Below, in pieces: positions 1 to 12,115 of a stretch of 64,000 bases of DNA. The stretch is from Hexactinellida sp. DTS-2022. Lineage: Eukaryota > Porifera > Hexactinellida. The notes under the pieces are model-generated. The model did no database searches. It was not told the origin of the DNA and saw only the letters and a list, made by a program, of their open reading frames with translations. Made by a program: the position numbers and the translations under genes. Location of the stretch: contig JAPNXP010000012.1 in NCBI GenBank assembly GCA_028753945.1, positions 1,364,001 through 1,428,000 on the forward strand, given 5' to 3'. Each line of letters begins with the position of its first letter. The stretch's first letter is position 1.

Positions 1-456
1 CTACGTTTTATTAACGATTATTTACATAAATCAGCCATCTTCTCCATATTGTAACTACTCTATAGTATACTCAATACAATAGAACATATTACATAAGCCT
101 ACTATCTGCTAGGATAATGACTGTTATTGATTGGTCTGTTATTGATAGACTTCAAATGTTTAATTAAATTAATTAAAGATTAATTATTACAAATAGAAAT
201 TAGGAATACGTGCTAGTATTTACGTTACTATCTTGAATAATAAATTGACATCATCATCATCAACTTGTAATATTCCAACTTCCAAGTGTTTCAATTGCAC
301 TTGTATGAAACACATATTCACTTACAAACCAATCAATAACAGTCATTATCCATAGTAGGCTTATGTAATATGTTCTATTGTATTGAGTATACTATAGAGT
401 AATTACAATATGGAGAAGATGGCTGATTTATGTAAATAATCGTTAATAAAACGTAG
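1..456. repeat. Large imperfect palindrome
   Basis: Bases 1-135 are the reverse complement of about 328-456 apart from a 6-base insertion in the left arm near 107-112. The loop is about 190 bp. Pairing begins at base 1, so the left arm may continue beyond the window. The outer end reads CTACGTTTTATTAA, which recurs at 43,062. Confidence 0.8.
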
Positions 457-830
457 AATTGATTAGCGACCTAATAATTTTAAATGATATATAGAAAGAA
501 CATCCTTAGGAGAATACAACCTCTATATTTTCAATAACTAATTCGAATTATTAAAGAGTCACTGGACCAGAATACAAATTTCGATATAACTGACGAACAA
601 AAGCGAAATTGAGAAATCAGGCTTCGAGGTGATCATCTCCAGGAAATTCTATATCTCCTGTCAAAATTTTAAATCTCTATCACCAATGGTTTAGTCAGGC
701 CATCGCGTACGGCCGGCCGGCCAACCGGAAGTCCGACAGAGGTAAATTCAATAGTGTGCACTTATAGTATAAAACTATAGTAGGACCCTACTATAACGTT
801 TTTTACTAGAAGAAGCACACTAATAAATTG
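440..830 (+). repeat. Dispersed repeat, copy 1 (inverted partner at 42,690-43,077)
   Basis: Read on the minus strand this matches 42,690-43,077 with many substitutions. Shared blocks include AACATCCTTAGGAGAATA, GAGGTGATCATCTCCAG and a CCTACTATA-type block. The homology runs through the CTACGTTTTATTAA end, so the palindrome at 1-456 and this segment may belong to one element. Confidence 0.7.
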
Positions 831-1220
831 TATTCACTAAGATGAAATGGAATTTGAAAAATTGAAATTCTAGTTAAATTAAAAATTGGGGAAGTGTAAT
901 CAGAAGGAGCACATTCCCATCCCGTCTGTGAGGGGTTTTTAATTTTTATATTTTACTTTTCTAGTGATATATTTATAATCTACTTATGGATTAAGGAAAA
1001 TTATGAAAATCGTGATTATATAATTTCCCGCATAATGATGTGTCCTAAGAACGACATAACAGAACAAATCAATGAGTTTGTGATTAAGGAGATACAGGCA
1101 AAAATTTTAAACACCCGATGTCCCCCGATTATTATTGCATTTGTAAACAGTACTAGTTATTCTAAGAAGGACGTAGATAGATACTCAGAATTTCAAAAAT
1201 CGAAAAATTTGAATTAGATA
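831..1220. other. No recognisable feature
   Basis: AT-rich. It holds one 60-codon open frame (1,035-1,217) with no family resemblance that I can see; at this length and composition chance is a sufficient explanation. Confidence 0.5.
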
Positions 1221-1407
1221 CAGTGGAGCCTCCCATAACGGACACTCCAATTAGCGGACAACCTCTAAATAACGGACAACTCTCGTGGCACGGATTTATT
1301 TATTTAGCATATGTTTAATAGAAAAGCAACCTCTAAATAGCGGACAACCTCTAAATAACGGACAACGACTCCGGTCCCAAGGTGTCCGTTGTTCAGAGGC
1401 TCTACTG
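1221..1407. mobile_element. pogo/Tigger-like MITE, TA target duplication
   Basis: Ends CAGTGGAGCCTC and GAGGCTCTACTG are near-perfect inverted repeats flanked by TA (1,219-1,220 and 1,408-1,409), as in the Tc1/mariner-pogo group. Repeats of 'AACGGACA' lie inside. A shorter relative is at 43,633-43,733. It is non-coding and therefore non-autonomous. Confidence 0.8.
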
Positions 1408-1427
1408 TATTCATAGTCAAAGTTTAG

Positions 1428-2499
1428 CCATAGCATTCTATACTCTAAGGCAATGCCGCGGTTGAATGGACTTGGACCATGGATGAACTAGTATAGTCAA
1501 CTAAATATATGCAATGCAATTATTCTTCGAAATAAGTAATCCAGGGTGCTTCTACTTATGTAAATGTTTTATATAAAGGTGGTCATGTACAAGACGCATA
1601 TTTTTTGAGGTGCCACTTGTCGAAATGACGTCACCGTATTATCTAATAGGCAAAATATGCCAAAACTTTGAACGCATGTAAAATGTTCAATTTCGCTTTT
1701 TCAAACAAATTGGTGTGATTAACCCATCTAGGAGCTATTTTACATAAAATATCTCAGAATCAGTTAAGGAATGTTATCACATTCCTCTGTTGCCTTGGAA
1801 ACGTGAATTCAATGATTGAGGTAATATCTCGAGTAGGAATATAGTCACAGCTTAGTCAATGGATCCAATCGATAGCCCGTCCTTAACTTCCTATTCAATG
1901 ATAATACATTTCGATGCTCTATCTCCAACCAATTTTCTCAGATTTGTGATTATTGTAAAATACAATCAAATGATTATACACGTTTTACATAAAATTGGTT
2001 GGAGATAGAGCATCGAAATGTATTATCATTGAATAGGAAGTTAAGGACGGGCTATCGATTGGATCCATTGACTAAGCTGTGACTATATTCCTACTCGAGA
2101 TATTACCTCAATCATTGAATTCACGTTTCCAAGGCAACAGAGGAATGTGATAACATTCCTTAACTGATTCTGAGATATTTTATGTAAAATAGCTCCTAGA
2201 TGGGTTAATCACACCAATTTGTTTGAAAAAGCGAAATTGAACATTTTACATGCGTTCAAAGTTTTGGCATATTTTGCCTATTAGATAATACGGTGACGTC
2301 ATTTCGACAAGTGGCACCTCAAAAAATATGCGTCTTGTACATGACCACCTTTATATAAAACATTTACATAAGTAGAAGCACCCTGGATTACTTATTTCGA
2401 AGAATAATTGCATTGCATATATTTAGTTGACTATACTAGTTCATCCATGGTCCAAGTCCATTCAACCGCGGCATTGCCTTAGAGTATAGAATGCTATGG
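1428..2499. mobile_element. Foldback transposon with ~509-bp arms
   Basis: Arm 1,428-1,936 is the near-exact reverse complement of 1,991-2,499. The paired coordinates keep a constant sum (3,927) from end to end, so there is no net indel. The loop is 54 bp. Ends are CCATAGCATTCTATAC and its complement. Flanks are TTTAG at 1,423-1,427 and 2,500-2,504, a 5-bp target duplication. No protein is encoded. Near-identical arms mean a very young insertion, recent arm-to-arm conversion, or a read artefact; the target duplication and different outer flanks argue against the last. Confidence 0.88.
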
Positions 2500-2643
2500 T
2501 TTAGCCTAATAGTGAATACTAGATATAAGAGGTAGGAATTTACTCTATTTGGCGAAAGTTCTGTAATAGTGCTAATTTAACCTCCACTATTAGTTACATC
2601 AAATCCGCCACGTATATTTATCAGAATCAATTTAATTATTTTT

Positions 2644-2678
2644 ACTGTGCCGACTATACTATAGTATAGTGGCCCAGT
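2644..2678 (+). repeat. SP 35-bp near-palindrome, isolated copy
   Basis: Starts ACTGTGCCGAC, centre TATACTATAGTATA, ends GGCCCAGT. The centre is a perfect palindrome and the outer 9 bases pair imperfectly. This copy lies outside the main array. Confidence 0.85.
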
Positions 2679-2721
2679 TATAATCTTACTGCCTTTAATA
2701 TAAACATTATAATTATAATTA

Positions 2722-2850
2722 TTATTTTTTCTCAGTAGACGGTGCCCTGGCCACACCATTATACATAGAGAGCTGAAACTTGGCATGTAGGTGCGGAGTG
2801 CCCTCTAATTTGCACCTGGGGTTACGATTTATGATCAAATAATTTTAACA
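2722..2850 (+). repeat. B-cassette head fragment
   Basis: Matches the array head module: CTCAGTAGACGGTGCCCTGG, then GAAACTTGGCATGTAGGTGC, then TTTGCACCTGGGGTTACGA. It breaks off into unrelated DNA near 2,870. Confidence 0.8.
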
Positions 2851-3293
2851 CCTATTTAATCCAATTATGGCTTAGCCAATTAAATTCGAAGGTTGTCCCA
2901 GTTGGATTAGCAGCTAGCAATCCTAGCATCCAATTAGTATAAAAGGATTTTCTATCAATTGTTAGTGTGCATATAGAATGCCTAACCGAGGCTGTATTTT
3001 AATTGGTCGAGAGTAAGAAGTCTTTAATTCACTGCACATATTGAGTTTTAGGCATTACTTGCATGACTCCACCTGCATCATTTCAGTTTAGCTAATTCTA
3101 TTGAAGTACAAATTAATTCTACCGAAGTATTAATTAAAATATAAATTATATAATTGTTATCTTTTTCATTATTTCACTTTCTGACTTTAGTATTTTTTTA
3201 AAACTTTATTACTTTATTCTTCTGAAATATTGCGATAAATTACTATCCTTGAAGGTAATCTTATTCATAGTGATGATGGCATGGCGAAAAAAA

Positions 3294-3412
3294 AATCTTA
3301 AATTGCAGCTGTGCCGACAGAATTTTCCTTGGAGGCACTATCAATTACCCAACCGGTACCAATAGATAGTGCCACCAAGGAAATACTGTCGGCACAGCTG
3401 CAATTTTTGATT
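3294..3412 (+). repeat. HP hairpin, diverged isolated copy
   Basis: Arms share TTGCAGCTGTGCCGACAG with array hairpins, but both arms have lost the CATG step and read AATTTTCCTTGG on the left and CCAAGGAAATA on the right. Both arms changed together, so pairing survived the divergence. It is the oldest-looking copy in the window. Confidence 0.85.
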
Positions 3413-3857
3413 TTTTTTTCTATAGATTTTCAAATGATTACTCATATTTGTCCAATATTTTGCTATGATTAATTTTTAACTTTATAATTTGGAATTACAG
3501 TTGAAAATCGACACGGCGGATCTGGTAGATCTACTGATAAGGATCATTTTTGAGGAATAATTTTTTCTCCGACTTATACTTTATGAGATATGCTCTACAT
3601 AATCAAGGTCACTTTCCGGAAATCTTGCGGAATTTTTTTTACAAAATGACGGCGACTTTGACCTTTGGTGACGTCAAAAAGGTTAAAAAAAAGTCCGAAT
3701 CTAATTTTTCTTTCGGAATTGGATAGTTAATCCCTGGTCCAGAAATTTGAGTGCGTATCATTGCCTTATGTATAGAATGCTATGGCTAAGGCTAAATGTT
3801 AATGCCAATACTAATACTGAATACATAAATAACTAATGACTACTATTCAGTTGCAAT
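3413..3857. other. Relic stretch; end resembling the foldback terminus
   Basis: Bases 3,759-3,785 resemble the outer end of the foldback arm at 2,471-2,499 (CATTGCCTTA..GTATAGAATGCTATGG), suggesting the surviving end of a related element. The rest is non-coding, with GACTTTGACCTTTGGTGACG at about 3,653 and nothing else identified. Confidence 0.45.
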
Positions 3858-4145
3858 CTAACTTTGAACATTGATTACGACATTGAAATGTTCTGATAAA
3901 TTTTCAAGGTTTAGGGCTGTCATGGATGTGTTCGTGAGAGTAAATGAGGAAGGAAATGTAAGCCATTGCAAAGAATCTCCACTCTTCGTGTAAACAACGG
4001 TATCGTGTTCAAGCAAACTTGCTGTAGCCATTATTTCTGCATCTGTCGCCCAAACTCCATTGCGAGCCATCGAACTTAAGTTTACATAGTTATTGACTGA
4101 CGGATTGAGATATTTTTGTAATTTGCCGCTGATAATACCACACAT
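3858..4145 (-). pseudogene. C-terminal fragment of an OTU-type cysteine protease
   Basis: The 95-residue frame contains NGVWATDAEIMATASLLEHD, then a VYT core and near the end a SEHFNVV block. This matches the second half of OTU deubiquitinase domains, where a G.W.T..E...A..L motif precedes the catalytic histidine; here that is the H of EHFNVV. The N-terminal half with the catalytic cysteine is absent and I see no upstream exon. OTU domains of this kind occur in several transposon families, so this is probably a transposon relic rather than a host gene. Confidence 0.5.
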
Positions 4146-5476
4146 TTACTGAACTACCCGGTTCCTTATAACAAGGTAATTTTCTTCAGATCCTGTTATG
4201 ATATAACTTATAGCTCGGAAATAACAATACCATCACCTCGGGTTATGTATACACGTCCTGGAATGTTTAGATTTCCCTACTTTCCAAAGTATTGGGTTTT
4301 GTGTACAGTTAGATTTACGCTGTTTCCGCCCAAATTGATGGAGTGAGTATATACAACACACTAGTCGTTTATCCTAGTAAGCTGATATTTTCAGTTCTAT
4401 ACTGGCTATATATGTAAGCTATTTTAAGACTACTAGTGCTCCTATAATTAGTTACGGTGGTTTTCAAGTGGCAGAGAGGATTTTCGATTAAAATCGGCCA
4501 TCTTGCTGGAATTCAATCACTGATTGTGTCTGAAAGTTAGAACTAAGCTCCAGTTCACTTTTAAATTTGGATTTTCTCTCTTTTGATGGTCACATGACAC
4601 CTCCATATATGGGCATTCAAGATTATTAGCAAGGTAACCATTTGGTTTTGAGTGATTTTTGACTTTGCAATGATTTAGAAATGATATATCAATGTGATTA
4701 GTAATTTAGAGCTAAGCTCTAGAGTCTCCCGTTTAGGAGATACAAATTTTAATGTGTCATCAAAATTGGTTACATTCACACTAACATATAGGGTAATATC
4801 GAAAACGGTGCGTCTTAGGCTCACAAAATGTATTATTCACCTATGGGAAACCATGTGTGCTGATCATTTTTCACTAGTCTAAATTGAATTTATCTCTTTT
4901 CCTCTCTGAGTTACAAATTAGTTAAGAATTCGTACCCTGAAGCCCGCCGAAGGGCAATAACTTTTGCAATTTCCACTTTTACTTAAAGATTTTTGTTGAG
5001 TTGTGCAAAAATTTTGTCAGACTATCATATGTGTGAATATTGAAACATTTTAAATACAATGAATAGTTATTTTAACGTGGGCAACACCTATGGAGTTATA
5101 AAACCGAGTTTTAATATTAAATGCCGCTCCACTAAAACGGTCATAACTCTGGAAATAATGATCGGATCGATGAAAACCCAAATCCCATCGATAGATACCA
5201 TCCTTCCTCAGTGTCTGTAAAAATATTGTAAAAATCCGAACAGTTTAATTTCCATATTATTTTCGGCGGAAACAGCGTTCAGAACCTTGCAATTTTCTTC
5301 CTAGTTTCAGGTGATATTGGAGAGAATATCCTGGTAGACTTGGGATGTTGAATTTTAATCAAATCTAAATCACATCCGCTTTCACCTTTTACTTTGTGAA
5401 GTGTTACATCCCAGGTGACTCGGGTTTTTTATAATCTCGTTCACGACATCAGACTTTGGTGATTTAATATGTGTAT
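4146..5476. other. Non-coding stretch bounded in part by a short inverted repeat
   Basis: ACGCTGTTTCCGCC at 4,317-4,330 is repeated inverted at 5,265-5,278, delimiting about 960 bp that could be an insertion. No clear target duplication flanks it and it has no convincing reading frame. No further features recognised. Confidence 0.4.
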
Positions 5477-6337
5477 ATTTTGTTGGTTGTTTAATGCTAG
5501 TGCCTCCAGAGTCCAAAGGAACATGCTGTCGGCACAGGCTGCAATTTTGGATTTTTTCGCCAAGTCATCAACGCCTCAAGGTGTAAAGAACCATTTGTTA
5601 ATTGGTCCGAGTCACAAGGAACGGTAGATAAATCTGAAGTTTGTTTCCATCATAAACGATAATGAGTTTACTGCCATTCATTCATTATGTATTGATAATA
5701 AATTATATTATTAGTTATTTATTTTAGCAAAGTTATCGACGGTGAGTGAGTTAAGTCAACAAATTCCTTAGATGATTTTATTTTATTGAATCCATTGTAT
5801 AGTAATACAACAATTGAATAGAAGCCAGCTGGAATTTATTAGTTGAATCAATTTAATTATCGCAAGTTGAAACAATAGAATTATAATTAACAGCTTTACT
5901 GAATCTAAAGTGTGAGGAAATACAGGAGATTGGTACCCCAATTATGGCACAAGCCTAGGCTAAATTGAACATTTGTGATTTGCCAAAAGGTGTAGAATTT
6001 ATTTCTCTATTCGTACATGTAAATTTTATCAAGCTCAATATTAATTATTTCATGTTATGAGCCATAATTAGTTTAAATAAATGTTAAAATTATTTGATAA
6101 AAAATCGCAACCCCAACCGAAAATTAGACGGTCACTCCGCAACTACATGCCAAGTTTCAGCCCTCAATGTATACAGGTGTGGCCAGGGCACCTGCTACGG
6201 AGAAATATTAATAATAATAAAATCCAAAATTGCAGCCTGTGCCCACGCATGTTCATAGGATGGCACTATATTTTGTTGGTGGTTTATGGATAGTGTATCC
6301 AAAGGAACATGCTGTCGGCACAGCTGGAATTTGTATT
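5477..6337 (-). repeat. Array unit: HP + B3 head + short tail, then half HP
   Basis: The hairpin is at 6,221-6,337, the B3 cassette at 5,553-6,220, and a half hairpin at 5,477-5,552 retains only one arm. The B3 head is nearly the same as the one at 28,461-29,213 on the other strand. This is the left edge of the array. Confidence 0.8.
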
Positions 6338-6653
6338 TTCTCGCCATGTCATCATCACTATGAAGGTGTTAAAATATTTCAGAAAGGTGTTTCAAAAGGC
6401 AATGACCCTTAGTGAGTTAGAAGTTTATTTTTAGCTCACTTCATTTCAAAGATATTCAAGTTTCAGTAGAATATAATAGGTGATGAGTCAGCTTTTTTAT
6501 GTGCGTGTTGGGCGATAACCCAACACCAACCAACCCATTCGAAATATATAATTCACAAAATTGTAAAATCACATTTTTTGACGATGTCATCACCACCTCA
6601 AAGTGTTAAGACTCATTTGTAAAGGTGTTCTAATCTCACTGCCTTCATTTTTT
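6338..6653 (-). repeat. Array unit: end of a long tail only
   Basis: Contains the minus-strand tail (CATCATCACTATGAAGGTG near 6,350, then the ACCCAACACC block). It stops near 6,645 where the plus-oriented SP cluster begins, so its head is missing. This is an orientation switch point. Confidence 0.75.
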
Positions 6654-6955
6654 ACTGGGCCGACTATACTATAGTATAGTGGCCCAGTATTGGAATCACT
6701 GCCTTTATTACTGTGCCGACTATACTATAGTATAGTGGCCCAGTATTGGTCTTAGTGCTTTGGTTAGTTATTACTGTGCCGACTATACTATAGTATAGTG
6801 GCCCAGTATTGGTCTTAGTGCTTTGGTATATTATTACTGTGCCGACTATACTATAGTATAGTGGCCCAGTATTGGAATCACTGCCTTTATTATTATTACT
6901 GTGCCGACTATACTATAGTATAGTGGCCCAGTATTAGAATCACTGCCTTTATTTA
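6654..6955 (+). repeat. SP cluster, 5 copies
   Basis: 35-bp near-palindromes start at 6,654, 6,710, 6,773, 6,836 and 6,898 (spacing 56-63 bp). They are joined by a linker of the type TGGAATCACTGCC or TGGTCTTAGTGC plus a TTA-rich tract. The first copy reads ACTGGGCCGAC at its left end. Confidence 0.9.
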
Positions 6956-8263
6956 TATTATTATTATTTCTCCGTAGCAGGTGCCCTGGCCACACCTGTA
7001 TACATAGAGGGCTGAAACTTGGCATGTAGATTCGGAGTCGACGTCTAATTTGCACCTGGGGTTACGATTTTGTATTAACAAATTTTTGACACATCTTTAA
7101 CACCTTTCAAAATTTGTCTGGTCCATAACTCAAAAAATGTTTTACTAAACCCCAAAATTTTATTTCACATTTGGATTCGCCATAAAATTCTGCGTCTGAT
7201 GAGAGAAGAAATTTTTCAATAAAGGGGTCAATTTCTGCCATAAATGGGGGTTGAAATTTCTTTGTTTACTGACACTTCAATTTCAGTAAAGTGTTAAATC
7301 TAATTCTATTGTTTCAACTTGTAATAATTATATTGATTTAACTTGTTAAATCCTACTCTAGTGATTCAACTTGCGATAATTATATTGATTTAACTTATAA
7401 ATTCCAGCTGGCTTCTATTTAATTGTAGTATTACTATACAATGGATTAAATAAAATATTATAATATAAGGAATTTGTTGACTTAATTCAACTTAACCGTG
7501 GATAACATTGCTAAAATAAATAACTAATAATATAATTTATTATCAATAAATAATGAATGAATGGCTTTAACTCAAGATGGTTTATGATAGAACCGTAAGA
7601 TTTAGATTCCACAACAACGACAGATTAAGTGAATATATTTATTTCGGCGAGAATATTCTTGCACAATTAATGTACTGACGTAATTAATTATAATTAATTC
7701 CTTTTGTATTTAACTTATAGACGGTTCCAATTGGATTATTGGGGTTATCGAGTGCGTGGAATTCAAACATTATAGTGAAATTCAATTTAAATTAATAATT
7801 ATTGCAAATTATTGAACATAATTTATTTTGCTGTATATAATAATGGTGTTAAATAATAAATAAATAAATTAAATATTTATACTAATTAGATAAATTTCAT
7901 TAATCTCAGAGATGATACAAGATAGAAACAAACTTTCAATTTATCAATTGGTCCTTATGCCAGGTACCACCTATACAAGTGGGTCTTGACACCTTGAGGT
8001 GATTATGACATCGTCAAAAAAATGTATTTTTACAATTTTTTAAATTCGATATTTAAAATGGGTTAGTTGATGTTGGGTGATGACCCAACACACACATAAA
8101 AAATGCTGAGTCATCAGCTATTATATTCTACACAAACTTGAATATCTCTAAAATTATATGAACTAAATGGAAACTTCCACCACTCTAAGGGTCGATGCCT
8201 TCTGTAACACCTTTTTGAAACAATTTAACACCTTCATAGTGATGATGACATGTCGAAAAAAAA
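6956..8263 (+). repeat. Array unit: B1 head + long tail
   Basis: Lacks its own 5' hairpin; the SP cluster takes that place. The B1 head (CTCCGTAGCAGGTGCCCTGG) begins at about 6,970 and the long tail starts near 7,575. Confidence 0.8.
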
Positions 8264-9467
8264 AATCCAAAATTGCAGCCTGCGCCGACAGCATGTTCTT
8301 TTGGAGGCACTATAAATAAACAACCAACAAAATATAGTGCCACCAAAGGAACATGCGTCGGCACAGGCTGCAATTTTGGATTTTATTATTATTATTGGTC
8401 CGTATTGTCTCCACAGAACAGAGTTGTAATTACTAAGAACTGAAATTTTCAGGACAGGTGTCTCATGGGTTACATATGTGCACCTGGGGTCACGATTTTT
8501 TATTACATTTTTTTGGACACATTTTTGCACCTGTTTAATATTGAAACAGGAACAATAAATAGTACCCGAATATTCAAATTATATGCATTCGATAGAGAAT
8601 TAAATTCTACACCTTTTCACAGTGCACGAATTTTCAAATTATACTTAGTTTGTGCCACAATTGAGTTGCAAGTTTCCTTTGTTTACTAACACTTCAGTTC
8701 AATTGAAAGTGTTAAATCTAATTCTATTGTTTCAATCGTTATTATTATATTGATTCAACTTGTGAGATCGAGTAGGCTTCTATTTTCCAATTGAAAACTG
8801 AGATTCTACATTCCATAACAACGACAGATTATGTGATTATATTTATTTCTGCTTAGAATATTCTTGAACAATGGATACATGACATATTTAATTCTAATTA
8901 ATTCGCTCTGTGTTTAACGTATAGAGATGGTTCCAAATAGATTATTGGGGTTATCGAGTGCGCTGAATTCAAATATGATAGTGAAATTCAATTTAGATTA
9001 ATAATTATTGCAAATAATTGAACTTAATTTATTTTGATGTACATAATATTGGTGTTAAATTATAAATAGATTAATTAAATATTTATACTAATTATCTAAA
9101 TTTCATTAATCTCAGAAATGATATAAGATAGAAACAAACTTTAAATTTATCAATTGGTCCTTATGGCACGTACCACCTATACAAGTAAATCTTGACACCT
9201 TGAGTTGATGATGACATCGTCAAAAAAATGTATTTTTACAATTTTGTGAATTAAATAATTCGCATGGGTTGGTTGGAGTTGGGTGATCACCCAACATGCA
9301 CATAAAAAATGTTGACTCATCACTTATTATATTCTACTGAAACTTGAATATATTTGGAACGAAGTGAGCAAAATGGAAACTTCCACCACTCTAAGGGTCG
9401 TGGCCTTCTGAAACACCTTTCAAAAATAATTTAACACCTTTATAGTGATGATGACTTTGCGAAAAAA
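8264..9467 (+). repeat. Array unit: HP + B2 head + long tail
   Basis: Hairpin 8,264-8,382. The B2 head carries CTCCACAGAACAGAG and CACCTGTTTAATATTGAAAC. The following long tail is a slightly different subtype from its neighbours. Confidence 0.8.
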
Positions 9468-10905
9468 AATCCAAAATTGCAGTCTGTGCCGACAGCATGT
9501 TCCATTGGAGGCACTATCAATAAACCACCAACAAAATATAGTGCCACCAAAGGAACATGCGTCGGCACAGGCTGCAATTTTGGATTTTATTATTTTTATT
9601 ATTATTATTATTTCTCCGTAGCAGGTGCCCTGGCCACACCTGTAAACATAGAGGGCTGAAACTTGGCATGTAGATTCGGAGTCGACGTCTAATTTGCACC
9701 TGGGGTTACGATTTTGTATTAACAAATTTTTGACACATCTTTAACACCTTTCAAATTTTGTCTGGTCCATAACTCAAAAAATGTTTTACTAAACCCCAAA
9801 ATTTTATTTCACATTTGGATTCGCCATAAAATTCTGCGTCTGATGGGAGAAGAAATTTTTCAATAAAGGGGTCAATTTCTGCCATAAATGGGGGTTGAAA
9901 TTTCTTTGTTTACTGACACTTCAATTTCAGTAAAGTGTTAAATCTAATTCTATTGTTTCAACTTGTAATAATTATATTGATTTAACTTGTTAAATCCTAC
10001 TCTAGTGATTCAACTTGCGATAATTATATTGATTTAACTAATAAATTACAGCTGGCTTCTATTTAATTCTAGTATTACTATACAATTGATTAAATTAAAT
10101 AATATAATATAAGGAATTTGTTGACTCAACTCAACCAACCATGGATAACATTGCTAAAATAAATAACTAATAATATAATTTATTATCGATACATAATGAA
10201 TGAATGGCATTAAACTAAAGATGGTTTATGATAGAACCGTTAAGATTTTACATTCCACAACAACGACAGATTAAGTGATTATATTTATTTCGGCGAGAAT
10301 ATTCTTGCACAATTAATGACTGACTTAATTAATTATAATTAATTCATTTTGTATTTAACTTATAGACGGTTCCAAATAGATTATTGGGTTATCGAGTGCG
10401 TGGAATTCAAATATTATAGTGAAATTCAATTTAAATTAATAATAATTGCAAATAATTGAACTTAATTTATTTTGCTGTATATAATAATGGTGTTAAATAA
10501 TAAATAAATAAATTAAATATTTATACTAATTAGATAAATTTCATTAATCTCAGAGATGATACAAGATAGAAACAAACTTTCAATTTATCAATTGGTCCTT
10601 ATGCCAGGTACCACCTATATAAGTGGGTCTTGACACCTTGAGGTGATGATGACATCGTTAAAAAAATGTATTTTTACAATTTTTTTAATTCGACATTTAA
10701 AATGGGTTAGTTGATGTTGGGTGATGACCCAACACTCACATAAAAAATGCTGAGTCATCAGCTATTATATTCTATTCAAACTTGAATATCTCTAAAATTA
10801 AGTGAACTAAATGGAAACTTCCACCACTCTAAGGATCGATGCCTTCTGTAACACCTTTTTGAAATAATTTAACACCTTCATAGTGATGATGACATGGTGA
10901 AAAAA
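9468..10905 (+). repeat. Array unit: HP + B1 head + long tail (inverted twin at 13.9-15.3 kb)
   Basis: Hairpin 9,468-9,586. From about 9,587 through the next hairpin the sequence is nearly identical to the reverse complement of 13,800-15,237, sharing private variants such as TATATAAGTGGGTC and AAGGATCGATGCC. Confidence 0.85.
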
Positions 10906-12115
10906 AATCCAAAATTGCAGCTGTGCCGACAGCATGTTTCATTGGAGGCACTATCAATAAGCCACCACCAAAATATAGTGCCACCAAAGGAACATGCGTC
11001 GGCACAGGCTGCAATTTTGGATTTTATTATTATTATTATTATTATTATCCTTCCGTACCCTCTCCACAGAATAGAGTATTATTAACTAAGAGCCCAAATT
11101 TTCAGGATATGTGTCTCATGGGTTACAGATGTGCACCTGGGGTCACGATATTTTATCACATTTTTTTGGACACATTTTACATCTGTTTAATGTTGGAAAA
11201 AGCACAATAGATAGCGCGCGAATAACTAATGTATTTGCAATCGATTGAGAATCTAATTATACACCTTTTCACAGTGCATGAATTATTAAATTGGGTTTCA
11301 TTTGAGCCACAATTGAGTTGCAAGTTTCCTTTGTTTACTCACACATCAGTTCAATTGAAAGTGTTAAATCTAATTCTATTGTTTCAATGCGTTATTATTA
11401 TATTGATTCAACCTGTGAGATCAGTTAGGCTTCTATTTTCCAATTGAAAACTAAGATTTACATTCCATAACAACGACAGATTATGTGATTATATTTATTT
11501 CAGCTTAGAATATTCTTGCACAATGGATTCATGACATAATTAATTCTAATTAATTCGTTCTGTATTTAACTTATAGAGACGCCAATTAGATTATTGGGGT
11601 CATCGAGTGCGCTGAATTCAAATATGATGGTGAAATTAAATTTAAATTATTAATAATTGCAAATAATTGAACTTAATTTATTTTGCTGTACATAATAATG
11701 GTGTTAAATTATTAATATATAAATTAAATATTTAGACAAATTAGCCAAATTTGATAAATCTCAGAGATTATACAAGATGGAGACAAACTTCCAATTTATC
11801 AATTGATCCTTATGCCACGTACCACCTCTACAAATGGGTCTTGACACCTTGAGGTGTTTATGACATCGTAAAATAAATGTGTTTTCACAATTTTGTGAAT
11901 TATAAAATTCAAATGGGTCGGTCGGTTTTGGGTGATCACCAAACACGCACATAAAAAATGCTGACTCATCACTTATTATTTTGTACTGAAACTTGAATAT
12001 CTTTGAAACGAAGTGAGCAAAATGGGAACTTCCACCACTCTAAGGGTCGTTGCCTTCTGAAACACCTTTCTGAACTAATTTAACACCTTCATAGTGATGA
12101 TGACATGGCGAAAAA
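10906..12115 (+). repeat. Array unit: HP + B2 head + long tail
   Basis: Hairpin 10,906-11,022, followed by a run of nine TTA triplets. The hairpin is part of the inverted duplication with 13,800-13,916, but the B2 cassette after it is not. Confidence 0.8.

Larger units (their letters stand above)
2505..3293. other. Relic stretch with array modules
   Basis: Non-coding. It contains one SP near-palindrome (2,644-2,678), the head of a B cassette (about 2,722-2,850) and, just before 3,294, the C-tail motif GTGATGATGGCATGGCG. The remainder (about 2,880-3,240) shows nothing I recognise. Confidence 0.6.

Noticed and set aside
1035-1217. 60-codon frame near the left end
   Set aside because: No recognisable domain, no homologous repeat, and chance length for this composition.
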